Positions 1 through 10,163 of a stretch of DNA of 64,000 nucleotides are shown one piece after another. A model generated the notes under the pieces. It searched no databases and was not told the origin of the DNA. It saw nothing but the letters and a program-made list of their open reading frames with translations. Origin of the DNA: Chrysemys picta bellii (lineage: Eukaryota; Chordata; Testudines; Emydidae); NCBI RefSeq assembly GCF_011386835.1, contig NC_088796.1, forward strand, positions 30,087,011-30,151,010, given 5' to 3'. Position numbers and translations under genes: made by a program. How positions within the stretch are numbered: position 1 is the stretch's first letter; each line of letters starts with the position of its first letter.

Positions 1-2893
1 GATGCTATGGTAATACAAATAGTAAATAATAATGTAATTGATAATGGCAGGGTCTTATTCATTTGTTTTTAGTCCTTGTTTTAGAATTGTGTACCCTTTG
101 TTCATAGCAACTCTTTGGAAGCTAGAAATTCAAATATTCTCTCTTACTGAACATATTTCCTTTGTTAGATTCATTAATTTTGTTATCAAAGGCTTGCTCA
201 TGAATATTTTTGGCAAACTTCCCCTAAAAACACACACCCATGCACCTAACAATTTACAAATAAATATTTGGGAGAAAGGGGTAAAATACTGCGCACCCTA
301 GTGTTGATAGACTTACTGTAGATAATTAATAGAGCTGGTCAAAAACCTGAATTATTTTGTCAACATTTCAAATTTTGGCCAAAAATGGAGGCCAAAACTT
401 GAACTACATTTTTGCATTTTTTTTGCCAGTTCTAATAACCAGGGAATATGTGACACTATAATAAATGTGTTGCTGATATAGATATGGTCAACAGCTAAAC
501 TGCACTTGTGCGGACCTAGGGCCAGATGCTCAAAGGTGTTTAGGTGCTGAACTACAGTGTGAGTTAGGTACCTAAATACTTTTGAAGATCTGAGCCTAAA
601 CCTGCCACTGTCTGCTTCAAAAGCACAGACCTGCTATGACTTGAGCTAAAGAAGAATTTCTGTTACTAGTTTTAAGATGCAGTAATTTTAAGGAATTTAC
701 ACTACTCTGTGTGTCAATCAATAGAGATGAACTTAGTTGCCTACAATTTAAAAAGGGCAGGCATTCCATCCAGTAGAGGAAACCAATACATTACAATAGG
801 GAAAGTCATGAGTGCTGTGCTTTCTGTAATTAAAAAAATGTTCATATGAATAATCTCTTAGGAAATGGGGGAAGACAAGCAATTTTCCCACACTATGAAT
901 CCTAGAATGTGGTCTTTATAGGGAGAGTTATCTGTGCCAATAGGTTTTTGCATGAATGATTTTCTTCAGTTTGACATTTGACACTTTTTCTACCCATCAG
1001 TAAATCAAACCAAACAACTGAGGTCAAAAGTGTCAACAAAAGTCAACTGATTTTAAAGGGAAGGTGTGTGGCTGTGAGTGTGTGTAAGGTAAAGAGAGGG
1101 TGCATTTTTTTCCTTTTAAAAGAGGTTGCTCATTTGCTTAAAGTTTTACAGAATAAAACATTGTTTACACATTTTCCTGTGTTCTGTTTATCTGCCAAGA
1201 TAATTCTTGCACCATACTAATTCCTGTTTGAGAAACAAATGGCCCCTTTCACATTACAGCTATGCACAGTTTACATGAATTTTTCCAGGACTCCACTTTA
1301 GAAGAACTGCAGCAACACATATGCTTCTCTCTTCCCTTGGGTTCAAACTATGACCTCTTTATCGAGGACCCCATGATTGTACAAGCCAAATAACTAGTGT
1401 GATAACCTATAGGTGTTACGCAAAGTCCTCTGGTAAACAGGGACACTGCAAGCTTCTTTAGAGAAAATGCCATCGGTTCTACTATCTCAAAATTTGAGAT
1501 AAGCAGGCCAGAAATGGGAATGAGGAAAAAGTTTGATGTGAGAATAGGATTAACTGCTTTACGGAACAGATACATCCAGGGCACTTTCTATCTTTGTTCT
1601 GAGTGCAGATATTTCATTAATGTTGAGGGGCACACTATGCTTGAAACCAATTGCATAAAGTTTGCTAAGTTGATAATTCCACTGTGGCAAATGTGATCAC
1701 AGTAGCAACATGTAGCTCAAATAAAACTCTGCTTTCCTTTAACAAAGGAAGCAAAATGACCAAACTGGCAGAAACTTTTTCTGGGTAGGGTCTTTTATAA
1801 CATTGGCTTAGTTTAGTAACAGAGTCTCCAAAGCTTATCAGAGCTGTTGGGAGATATGGCCAAAGGGATCTGTTCAAGTGTGATTCAAGAAGCTTCCTTT
1901 CTTTCTTAGGGGCTGAGGGTAGTACTGCCTCTTTAACCCAGCAAAGCCATTTCAATTATGTTTAAAAATATACGCGTTAATGACAGGCAAAGATGGATTT
2001 ACTCTACAAATATTTTAATACATTTCTTAATCCCTCTTAGTGGTGGTACTATAATTTGTAAATATTACCATCTCTTCTTTCTTCAGAGTCGAACCCAGTG
2101 TTGTTCAGTCAGTGCTCCATTTCTCCAGCTAAAAGAACAACAAATCTTGTAAGCTCAACTTTTTCCTAGAGTCTCTTCACACATGCCCAGAAACACTTAT
2201 CACTTGATTTGATGCTGATTCTAGACATATAAAAATATATTTATATGCTACACATAAAGGACCCTAGAGATCCCATGATCATGGAAATGCTGTAGATGAG
2301 GGTGCTGCCACCTAGACTATGAGATGGAGGAGGAGAAAGAGGGTATGGACAGAGTGGCCAGAAGTGGGAACACCAGGTGACCATAGTAGCTGAGTAGGAG
2401 GAATGTGCAGTACCTTCATGTTCTAGTTCACACGTCTCTAACCTCAAAGTAGTCATGTCATCCAAAAGGGGAGAAGGGATAATGTGACTGAACAGGCAGC
2501 AGAAAGGACACAGGACATGATAAGGAGGGTGGTGATGAGTCTGATGCACCGTACAAGAAATGAGAATCAGCAGCACTGAATATGTTTGAGTTTCTTACAT
2601 ATGATGAATCAAAATGTGGTATGTTCCCCTTCCCCCAAAACACAGTGACACTCCTGATGTAATGTGTGCCCTTTGTTCTCTATAATGGTGGAAGGTTTTC
2701 CAGCATATCAATAGAAAATGGCTCTCATAAGCCATATGCAGAGATGTGGTGTTATGTTCAGGTGCCCACCTAGAGAGGTTAGATAAAAACATAAAATACT
2801 CTTGCTGGAAGCTTGTGACATGACATAACACTTTTATTCTTAGACTCAATGATGAAACCTAAAAACAGAGAGAAGAAGCAGTCTGCTCCCTAA
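1..2893. other. AT-rich DNA without recognisable gene
   Basis: No open frame here has recognisable protein similarity or exon-like borders. Two repeat traces are visible. Positions 326-438 resemble the AT-rich element family that begins GAGCTGG and is rich in AAAATTT. Positions 521-600 hold a small imperfect palindrome built from TTAGGTGC and TTAGGTACCTAA, a motif seen again near 51.7 kb. Open frames at 2241-2849 on the minus strand look like chance frames. Confidence 0.6.
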
Positions 2894-3196
2894 GGTATGT
2901 CTACACTTCAGCTCGGAGTGTGCCTTCCAGCCCAGGTAGAAAGATACATGCCAGTTCTGCTTGAGCTAGCATGCTCAAAATAGCAGTGTGGACATTGCAG
3001 TATAGGTGGTGGTATGGGCTAGCCACCCAAGTGCAAGCCTACCTGACACCCCGGATCCATACTTGGGTGGCTAGCTTGTGTCGCCACCCATACTGCAAAG
3101 TCCACACTGATATTTTTAGCATGCTAGCTTGAGCAGAGCTAGGGTGTGTCTACCAGGCTGGGAGGCACATGCCCAGCTGCAGAGTAGACACACTCC
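2894..3196. mobile_element. Harbinger-type palindromic MITE, 303 bp
   Basis: The segment is flanked on both sides by TAA (2891-2893 and 3197-3199), the target duplication expected for PIF/Harbinger elements. Its ends read GGTATGTCTACACTTCAG and, on the opposite strand, GGAGTGTGTCTACTCTGC. The inner part is one long imperfect palindrome: the arms share AGCTAGCATGCT, CAGTGTGGAC and CTAGCCACCCAAGT in inverted order. There is no coding capacity, so movement would need a transposase supplied in trans. Assignment to Harbinger follows from the TAA duplication and the GTCTACAC end shared with the full element next door. Confidence 0.8.
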
Positions 3197-3199
3197 TAA

Positions 3200-3488
3200 G
3201 GCAGAGAGGCACAACTCACTCCCCCTTGTTCTATGCTGGTTCTTTCCAGAGTAACTCGAATTACACATTTCACTATAGAGCTCCCTAGCCTGCAAGCAAG
3301 ACCAGGAATCTCCTCCCTGCAAAGTGACAGCTGGCAATTCCTACACAGTCCTCAATATACCACATGGGGGAGCATCAAATCTTTAGTGGAGTGTAATTCC
3401 AATGTACAGTGCAATGTGATGTACAGTGATGAGGCAAGCATCTTTGATGGGAAGGTTGGCAGCAGCACAACTAGTGTGGATCAATTTC
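3200..3488. other. Short unassigned spacer
   Basis: Lies between the MITE and the target duplication of the fold-back repeat. Open frames on both strands have no recognisable similarity. Confidence 0.5.
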
Positions 3489-3623
3489 CTTTTACTAGAA
3501 GGTTTCAGAGTAGCAGCCGTGTTAGTCTGTATCCGCAAAAAGAACAGGAGTACTTGTGGCACCTTAGAGACTAACAAATTTATTAGAGCATAAGCATGCT
3601 CTAATAAATTTGTTAGTCTCCAA

Positions 3624-3870
3624 GGCCTGGTCTACACTAGGCGTTTATGTCGAAGTTAGCGCCGTTACATTGAATTAACCCTGCACCCGTCCACACTGCG
3701 ATGCTATTTAGTTTGACATAGAGGTCTCTTTAATTCGACTTCTGTACTCCTCCCCGACGAGGGGAGTAGCGCTAAATTCGACATGGCCATGTCGAATTAG
3801 GCTAGGTGTGGATGGAAATCGACGCTAATAGCTCCGGGAGCTATCCCACAGTGCACCACTCTGTTGACGC
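3624..3870. promoter_or_regulatory. Left subterminal region with TCGA-rich repeats
   Basis: Within about 200 bp of the left end the tetramer TCGA recurs in the contexts GTCGAAG, TTCGACTT, TTCGACAT, GTCGAATT and ATCGACG. The right end carries comparable sites. AGCTATCCCACAGTGCACCA at 3840-3859 is also partly mirrored near the right end (8286-8327 on the opposite strand). In Harbinger elements the Myb-like protein recruits the transposase to subterminal sites, so these are candidate binding sites and may double as the Myb gene promoter. This is inference; no TATA box is obvious. Confidence 0.5.
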
Positions 3871-4019
3871 TCTGGACAGCAGTCCGAGCTCGGATGCTCT
3901 GACCAGCCACACAGGAAAAGCCCTGGGAAAATTTGAATTGGAATTCCTTTTCCTGTCTGGCCAGTTTGAATCTCATTTCCTGTCTGGACATCGTGGCGAT
4001 CACAGCAGCACTGGCAACG

Positions 4020-6066
4020 ATGCAGAGCTCTCCAGCAGTGATGGCCGTGCAGTCTGTGAATAGAAAGAGGGCCCCAGCATGGACTGATCGGGAAGTCTTG
4101 GATCTCATCGCTGTGTGGGGGGATGAGTCCGTGCTTTCTGAGCTGCGCTCCAAGAAACGGAATGCAAAGATCTATGAGAAGTTCTCTAAAGACATGTCAG
4201 AGAGAGGATACAGCCGGGATGCAACGCAGTGCCGCGTGAAAATCAAGGAGCTGAGACAAGGCTACCAGAAGACCAAAGAGGCAAACGGACGCTCCGGATC
4301 CCATCCCCAGACATCCCGTTTCTACGAGGCACTGCATTCCATCCTCGGTGCGGCCGCCACCACTACCCCACCAGTGACCGTGGACTCTGAGGATGGGATA
4401 GTGTCCACGGCCGGTTCCTCGGACATGTTAGGGGACGGGGAAGATGAGGAAGGAGATGAGGAGGGCGAGGCAGTCGGCAGCGCTCACAACGCTGATTTCC
4501 CCGACAGCCAGGATCTCTTCATCACCCTTACAGAGATCCCCTACCAAGCGTCCCCAGCCGTTACCCCGGACACAGAATCTGGGGAAGGATCAGCCAGTAA
4601 GTGTTGTAAACATCTAAGCATTTATTTTTAACAGAACAGGAATATTAACAATTAAAAGAATGGGTTGTTCATGATTACTTTGCCCTAGGCGCTTAACGGT
4701 TCAGTCATGGGCAGTGCAAGTTTTGAAAAAAAATCTAGCAATGTCCGGTTTTCCGTGATTGTCCTGCCCAAGCCGCTCTACTGTTTAGTCCCTGCTACTG
4801 CAGCTACAGTAAAAGGCGGTCTATATATCCGGGGATAGAGCAGTAATCCTCCTGGGACATCTCGATGAAGCTCTCCTGGAGGTAATTGGAAAGCCGTTGC
4901 ATGAGGTTCCTGGGGAGAGCGGCCTTATTGGGTCCTCCGAAGTACGACACGTTGCCGCGCCACGAGACTATCAAGTACTCGGGAATCATTGCTCTGCACA
5001 GCAGGGCGGCATACGGCCCTGGTCTTTGGAGGCTTTCCCGGAGCATTCTCTCTCTCTCGCTCTCAGAGATCCTCATCAGGGTGATGTCGCCCATGGTGAC
5101 CTGCTTTGAATTAGGTAGGGGAATGTTAGTGTTGGGACTGCTTGCCCGTTCCTTTACAGAACTGTAACCGCTGGTTTGCAGCCACGCGGTGGAGGCGGGA
5201 GAGGGGCAGCCGAAAGGGATCGTTCCCGGGGACAGCCGCGAGGAGGTGGGACAGGGGCAGAGTTCCCGCTTGCCGGATTGCTGGCAGCAGGGACTGACAT
5301 TGCTTTAAATGTGAAATGAGGCCAGTGGTAATATAAAAGTTTTAAGCTGCCACAAGTCTACGGCTTACCATGTCTGCCTGCAACAGAAATTCCGTTGTGC
5401 TGCCCCGCTTCTCAAATGTGCTGTGCAAGACCCCAGGCACTGAATGCGAAGGCCGAGAATTCGACCTTGTGCTGAGTGCGCATGTGATAGGTGCTGTGCA
5501 TGGTCTTGTTCACAGAGAAAGACTATGTTCTTTGTTCACAACTACATTTATCTTTCTGAGGAATTCACTCCCTTTTTCCCATTTCCACAGCCCCATCTGC
5601 GACTGTCTCACAACCTAGCCTGGCATCACACTCCCAGAGGCTAGCGCGGATTAGGCGTAGGAAGAAGAGGACACGGGAGGACATGTTCTCGGAGCTTATG
5701 GCCTGTTCCCAAGCCCAGGCAGCACAGCAGACCCAGTGGCGGGAGAACTTGACCCAAATGCACCAAGCAAACATGGATCGGGAGGAGAGGTGGCGGCAGG
5801 AAGACCAGCAGGCGACTCAAATGCTGCTTGGACTACTGAGGGAGCAAACAGACACGCTCCGGCGCCTTGTGGATGTTCTGCAGGAACGGAGGCAGGAGGA
5901 CAGAGCCCCGCTGCAGTCCATCTCTAACCGCCCTCCCCCGCCACCAAGTCCCATACCCACCTCACCCAAAGTGCAAAGAAGGAGAGGCGGCAGAGTCCGT
6001 GCTAACTCTCACTCCACCCCTGCAGAGAGCTCTAGTAGCAGAAGGCTCTCATTCCCCAAAATTTGA
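4020..6066 (+). CDS. Harbinger Myb/SANT (trihelix) DNA-binding protein, two exons
   Basis: Exon 1 is 4020-4596 and exon 2 is 5591-6066. The donor is A|GTAAGT and the acceptor follows a pyrimidine tract ending TTCCACAG; joining gives one 350-residue frame. The ATG at 4020 is the first in frame before the conserved region; the frame upstream lacks an ATG. Residues 18-105 form a Myb/trihelix domain, with W21 and W33 at its start and a helix containing CRVKIKELRQGYQK. Then come an acidic run (about 140-150), a basic stretch RIRRRKKR (212-219), a Gln/Glu/Arg-rich likely coiled coil (about 222-295) and a proline-rich tail. In PIF/Harbinger elements this second protein carries the transposase into the nucleus and to the element ends. 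Databases often label such proteins by the trihelix domain of SCAN or MSANTD family members; here the transposon ends show its origin. Confidence 0.9.
4597..5590 (+). other. Intron of the Myb gene
   Basis: GT-AG intron of 994 bp. The donor GTAAGT is a near-ideal match and the acceptor is preceded by a CT-rich tract. The intron contains an open frame of 96 codons on the opposite strand, described separately. Confidence 0.85.
4804..5094 (-). CDS. Third Harbinger frame: conserved antisense 96-residue protein, function unknown
   Basis: I do not recognise this protein. It begins MGDITLMRISESERERMLRE and ends SIPGYIDRLLL. The start context is GTCACCATGG, a strong Kozak match. It lies wholly within the intron of the Myb gene on the other strand and downstream of the transposase gene. 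A homologous frame exists at the same place in the decayed second copy (45381-45680). The two align without gaps over about 94 residues and share blocks such as GPYAA, VSY.GG.NKAAL.RN, QR...YLQE.F.E.S.ED, with many conservative changes. That pattern suggests real coding use. It is mostly helical-looking, charged, with no signal peptide, membrane segment or zinc motif. It could also be one exon of a longer antisense transcript: CTAATTCAAAGCAG just before the start resembles a splice acceptor. Confidence 0.6.
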   Translation of the reverse strand: MGDITLMRISESERERMLRESLQRPGPYAALLCRAMIPEYLIVSWRGNVSYFGGPNKAALPRNLMQRLSNYLQESFIEMSQEDYCSIPGYIDRLLL

Positions 6067-6137
6067 AAAGTTCTTTCCTTCCCGCCTGACACAAGCCCCC
6101 GTCCAAGTTTCACCTCCCAGTTCCATGTGTAGTTGAT

Positions 6138-6143
6138 AATAAA
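6138..6143 (+). terminator. Polyadenylation signal of the Myb gene
   Basis: AATAAA lies 72 bp beyond the Myb stop codon, the expected place for 3' end formation. Confidence 0.7.
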
Positions 6144-6357
6144 AAATACGTTTCTGTTAACTACTGTTTCAATCATGTTCTTTTGGAGGAGGAGGGGAAA
6201 GGGGGTTGGTAATTGGACAGGACAGTCACCTTTGGCAGGGTGCATAGGCGGGGGCAGGTACAGCAGCAGGGCACATACACAGTGCAGTGATGCAGTGACT
6301 AGTTACCCTGGTTAGTCTGGGAGGTGGTTTTCATGTTATGTGGTGGGGGGTGGGTTG

Positions 6358-6479
6358 CTCTGTGACTTTGTGGCGGGGGAGGGCAGTTACTGATCTTAAG
6401 CGGCGGTCCTTATGCAGGATCACAGAGCCACGCAGCAGGGGATCTGTAACCGTCCTCCCCCTGCCACAAAGTCACATAG
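6358..6479. repeat. Inverted repeat between convergent Harbinger genes
   Basis: The left arm (6358-6390, containing TGTGACTTTGTGGC) and the right arm (6446-6479, containing GCCACAAAGTCACA) pair over about 32 bp with a few mismatches and a loop of about 55 bp. The hairpin lies between the two facing polyadenylation signals and could separate the convergent transcripts. It could equally be the remnant of an inserted palindrome. Confidence 0.6.
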
Positions 6480-6694
6480 CCCCCCCATACACACAGTCCT
6501 GATCAGGAGGGGTGACAGGCTCCGTTGAAACAACCATCCCACTGCAGCGGAGCCTGTCAATCCTTGAGTTTAGAAGCTTCATTCGCGTCACTACACTACA
6601 CCCGCTCCGCACCACAGTCTGCGTCCCAGTTTTAAAAAATTCCCGCGAAAACAGTATTAAAGAAAACGGTGTGCATTAACAAAGTAGAACTATT

Positions 6695-6700
6695 TTTATT
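6695..6700 (-). terminator. Polyadenylation signal of the transposase gene
   Basis: TTTATT on the plus strand is AATAAA on the minus strand, 115 bp beyond the transposase stop codon. Confidence 0.65.
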
Positions 6701-6815
6701 TCGAAACGTGTGTTGGAAGGGGGGTGAAGGGGGTATGTAACTGGATAGGATAGTCAACATTAACTGGGTAAAGAAACGGGGGCAGGTTCAGCTTCTCTGT
6801 ACACAAACTTTAAAG

Positions 6816-8099
6816 TCACAGGTTACCCTGCTCACTCAGGAACTTTGCTTTCAAAGCCTCCCGGATGCACAGTGCTTCCCGCTGGTCTCTTCTAATCGCC
6901 CGGCTGTCTGGCTGTGCGTAATCAGCAGCCAGGTTATTTTCCTCAACCTCCCACCCCGCCATAAAGGTCTCCCCCTTGCTCTCACAGAGATTGTGGAGCA
7001 CACAGCAAGCTGCTATAACAATGGGGATATTGGTTTCGCTGAGATCACAGCGAGTCAGTAAGCTTCTCCATCTCCCCTTGAGACGGCCAAAAGCACACTC
7101 CACCACCATTCTGCACTTGCTCAGCCGGTAGTTGAAGAGTTCTTTTTCAGTGTCCAGGGCGCCAGTATACGGCTTCATGAGCCAGGGCATTAGCGGGTAG
7201 GCTGGGTCCCCGAGGATGACTATAGGCATCTCCACATCCCCAACAGTTATTTTGTGGTCCGGGAAGTAAATATCTTGCTGCAGCCGTCTAAACAGACCAG
7301 AGTTCCTGAAAACACGAGCGTCATGAACCTTGCCCGGCCATCCCACGTAGATGTTGGTAAAACGTCCCCTGTGGTCCACCAGTGCTTGCAGCACCATGGA
7401 AAAGTAGCCCTTTCGGTTAATGTACTTGCTGGCCTGGTGGTCCGGTGCCAGGATAGGGATGTGAGTTCCATCTATGGCCCCACCGCAGTTTGGGAATCCC
7501 ATCGCTGCGAAGCCATCTATGATCGCCTCCACGTTTCCCACGGTCACTACCTTTGGCAGCAGTACATCAACGATTGCCTTCGCTACTTGCATCACAACAA
7601 CCCCCACGGTAGATTTGCCCACCCCAAACTGGTTCGTGACTGACCGGTAGCTGTCTGGCGTTGCAAGCTTCCAGAGGGCTATGGCCACTCGCTTCTGGAC
7701 AGTCAGTGCAGCTCGCAACTGGGTGTCATTGCGCTTCAGGGCAGGGGACAGCAACTCACAAAGTTCCAGGAAAGTTCCCTTCCGCATGCGAAAGTTTTGC
7801 AGCCACTGGGATTCATCCCAGACCTGCAGCACTATGCGGTCCCACCACTCAGTGCTTGTTTCCCGTGCCCAGAATCGCCGTTCCACGGCATCAACATGAC
7901 CCATTGCCACCGTGATGTCCTCGGCGCTGGGTCCCGTGCTTTCTGAGAGGTCTGTGCTACTCTCAGACTTCAGGCCATCACCGCGGTGCCGTAGCCTCCT
8001 CGCCTGACTTATCTGCATCTGCCTCAGGGAAAGGTGGATGATAAGCTGCGAGGCGTTGAGAGCGGCCACAACTGCAGCGATGGTCGCAGCGTGCTCCAT
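6816..8099 (-). CDS. PIF/Harbinger DDE transposase (HARBI1-like), intact
   Basis: A 427-residue uninterrupted frame starting at ATG 8097-8099, a usual length for this family. The C-terminal half is a DDE_Tnp_4-type nuclease domain. Its likely catalytic residues are D210 in GGAIDGTHIP, D298 in ILGDPAYPL and E334 in VVECAFGRLKGRW; HDARVF around D260 is also typical. Residues 125-175 (LTVQKRVAIALWKLA, then SVTNQFGVGKSTV) match the helix-turn-helix-like region that precedes the nuclease fold in this family. The enzyme cuts and rejoins element ends at TWA sites and works with the Myb-like protein encoded convergently. All catalytic positions are present, so it may be functional. Homology to the host gene HARBI1 is expected, but the surrounding inverted repeats show this is the transposon copy. 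Confidence 0.94.
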   Translation of the reverse strand: MEHAATIAAVVAALNASQLIIHLSLRQMQISQARRLRHRGDGLKSESSTDLSESTGPSAEDITVAMGHVDAVERRFWARETSTEWWDRIVLQVWDESQWLQNFRMRKGTFLELCELLSPALKRNDTQLRAALTVQKRVAIALWKLATPDSYRSVTNQFGVGKSTVGVVVMQVAKAIVDVLLPKVVTVGNVEAIIDGFAAMGFPNCGGAIDGTHIPILAPDHQASKYINRKGYFSMVLQALVDHRGRFTNIYVGWPGKVHDARVFRNSGLFRRLQQDIYFPDHKITVGDVEMPIVILGDPAYPLMPWLMKPYTGALDTEKELFNYRLSKCRMVVECAFGRLKGRWRSLLTRCDLSETNIPIVIAACCVLHNLCESKGETFMAGWEVEENNLAADYAQPDSRAIRRDQREALCIREALKAKFLSEQGNL

Positions 8100-8269
8100 G
8101 CTCGCAGTGCTGTGGCGTCCGCGCTATCAATGACTGGAAAAGTGCGCAAACTGATTTCCCGCCGGCGCTTTCAGGGAGGGAGGGCGGGAGTGATGGACGG
8201 ATGACGACAGTTACCCAAAAGCACCCTCGACACATTTTGTTACCCAGAAGGCATTGGCGGCTACACCCA

Positions 8270-8443
8270 GAATTCCAATGGGCAGAGGGGACTGCGGGAA
8301 CTGTGGGATAGCTGACCACAGTGCACCGTTTCGAAAGTCGAATTACTGTCCTTAGTGTGGACACACACGTTCGACTTTGCAATATCGATTCCAAAAATTC
8401 AATGCAAGTAAAATCGAACTACTCTCGTAGTGTAGACAAGGCC
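8270..8443. promoter_or_regulatory. Right subterminal region with TCGA-rich repeats
   Basis: TTCGAAAGTCGAATTAC, TTCGACTTTG, ATCGATTCC and ATCGAACTA lie within 120 bp of the right end and mirror those at the left. This stretch also precedes the transposase start, so it probably includes the transposase promoter and candidate Myb/transposase binding sites. Function is inferred from position and repetition only. Confidence 0.5.
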
Positions 8444-8480
8444 TAAGGTGCCACAAGTACTCCTGTTCTTTTACTAGAAG

Positions 8481-9957
8481 TCCAGGGACCAGGCCCAGAA
8501 CCCATCCAACCTAGCAAATATTGGTGGACTCACCATTAGTATCTGTTGCTTATTGCTATGGGGGTTTAGTAAGGTTTTTCCACTCACATGTGTAGCGAGA
8601 GAGGGTTTCTACAGACCAGTGGGCAAACCAATTATTATATTGCCAAAGAGCCAAATGGGTCCATGCTATAACAATTCCATGGATATGAGTGTTGTGCACA
8701 GCAGAATTCTCTTAGCAGGACACTCCATTGGTCAGTCTATCAGACCTTCCTGACTGAGAGAGAAAGACCATTAAAAGCAAAATAGAAAAAGGTTTATCAA
8801 GAAATACTGCAGCATCAAACTGAATGAAGATAGGGTGAGAGAGCATCCTATGGAGCTTGTACCCAAAAGTGAAAGTACCTGTGAGTGGTTTACCCTTTTC
8901 CACTCTCTCTGCCAGCGTTGATCCCTACCGCATGGGTCTGATTTATCATGTCATTAGTTTTATTTTCCTTTATGGAGAATCAAAGGCAGCAGTACAGTAA
9001 CTGTGCAGGTTATTCCATTACCTGGTTCTCACTCTGGTCTGAAAAATCGATGTCTTTACTCCGCCCAGCTTGGGCTGATTGCCCCAGTCTTGGCTATAAG
9101 CAGAAGCAGCTGACCACGTATGATGAGTACATTTTAGCCCAAAGATGATACCCTGTATCTGTGAGGCATCACTTGAGTAGAAGTGATGAAGTGAATGCAA
9201 CAGCTGGAAGCATATTTACCTGTGAGAATGTATTCAATGTAGGTGTTTCCGAGCAAAATAGAATCCAACATTTTAAATGCAGGGGGGGGACCATCATGGC
9301 CATCTTGGTAAGACTGCTGAATCACAGAAGACTTATTCTTTACAAACACATGCTCAGACCCTAGTAAATAATTTATCATCTTTTATTGAGGAAATGAGAA
9401 CCTTCAGAACTTGGCCAAGGACAGCAACAGGTATATACCACCATTCCTCACTCACACGAGCATCAATCTCCAAGTAACATTTAAAAGATACCTGATAAGA
9501 GTGGCCAGCTTCCATTAAGGGAAACTTGCTACTTTTGGCTAAGACATATTTTATCTGCGTACCTTTGGGAGCAATTTTATGTATGGATGCAAGCTGTGTC
9601 ACAGACATTGCAGGGAGACCAAACAGTGGCTGGTTTACATAGAAGTAAAGTGTGTGGACATACGCAGGCAAAAGGAAGTCTAAGTCTCAGAGGCTCTCAC
9701 CATCGCCACCCTACCCTGAATTTGGCACTAAGCTATTATTTAAATGAAACAATTGTCATTCTGATGTGTTTTAAAACTGAGTGAAACATTTTAAAAAACC
9801 CACTGTTAACTTAGCCTCAACCAACATGCTTTTATCATGGAAAACCAAGTGCACAGCCTTCATATTAACCCATTGTCTGAGGGTGTAGTACAAGTGATGC
9901 TTCTATCTCAGGCAAAAGCAAGAATTTGAGTGGTCTCCTTTGCCACAGTATCTCAGA
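8481..9957. other. Unassigned DNA
   Basis: No recognisable coding region or repeat family. Open frames such as 9354-9671 on the minus strand lack similarity, codon bias or splice context that would support them. Confidence 0.5.
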
Positions 9958-10163
9958 ACTTCATAACCTTTAATGATTTTATCCTCACAGAACACCTGTG
10001 GGATAGGAAACTGCTGTTATTCCCATTGAGCAGATGAGGAACTGAGGTACAGAGAGAACAAGCAGCTTTTCCAACATCACAGGAGAAGCCTGTGCAGAAC
10101 AGGGAATTAATTGAACCTAGATTTTCTAAATCCCAAGCTAATACCCTAGTCACTGGGCCATCC
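9958..10163 (-). repeat. MIR-like SINE
   Basis: CCCATTGAGCAGATGAGGAA, CTGAGGTACAGAGAGAACAA, CCAACATCACAGGAGAAGCC, TTGAACCTAGATTTTCTAAA and CTAGTCACTGGGCCA follow in the order of a MIR element read on its reverse strand. Divergence is high, as expected for an ancient amniote SINE. Confidence 0.75.

Larger units (their letters stand above)
3624..8443. mobile_element. Complete PIF/Harbinger DNA transposon, 4.8 kb
   Basis: The terminal inverted repeats are GGCCTGGTCTACACTA at the left and GGCCTTGTCTACACTA read inward from the right, 16 bp with one mismatch. The target duplication is TAA, intact at 8444-8446 and mutated to CAA at 3621-3623. The empty target can be read from the other arm of the palindrome it interrupts, which carries CTCTAAGG and confirms a TAA site. 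Inside are a Myb/trihelix gene on the plus strand, a DDE transposase gene on the minus strand and a third antisense open frame. Both main frames are intact and CpG is well retained, so the insertion looks young compared with the other elements here. Whether it is still mobile cannot be told from one copy. Confidence 0.93.
3489..8480. repeat. Fold-back interspersed repeat (copy D), split by a Harbinger transposon
   Basis: The head at 3502 (GTTTCAGAGTAGCAGCCGTG) runs into an arm of about 58 bp at 3536-3593. The sequence turns around at GAGCATAAGCATGCTC and runs back as the inverted arm from 3595 to 3620, continuing at 8444-8470 beyond the inserted transposon. A 13-bp direct duplication, CTTTTACTAGAAG, flanks the unit at 3489-3501 and 8468-8480. 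The outer 30-35 bp of the head have no inverted partner. The same design appears at 36.7, 37.6 and 58.9 kb in a related sequence subfamily. The duplication length fits retroposition better than a cut-and-paste DNA transposon. I do not know a family name for it. Confidence 0.75.

Noticed and set aside
2241..2849. Minus-strand frames of 61-111 codons
   Set aside because: Overlapping frames with no similarity and no splice signals; likely chance.
7254..7915. Plus-strand frames of 72-129 codons
   Set aside because: Shadows of the transposase gene on the other strand.
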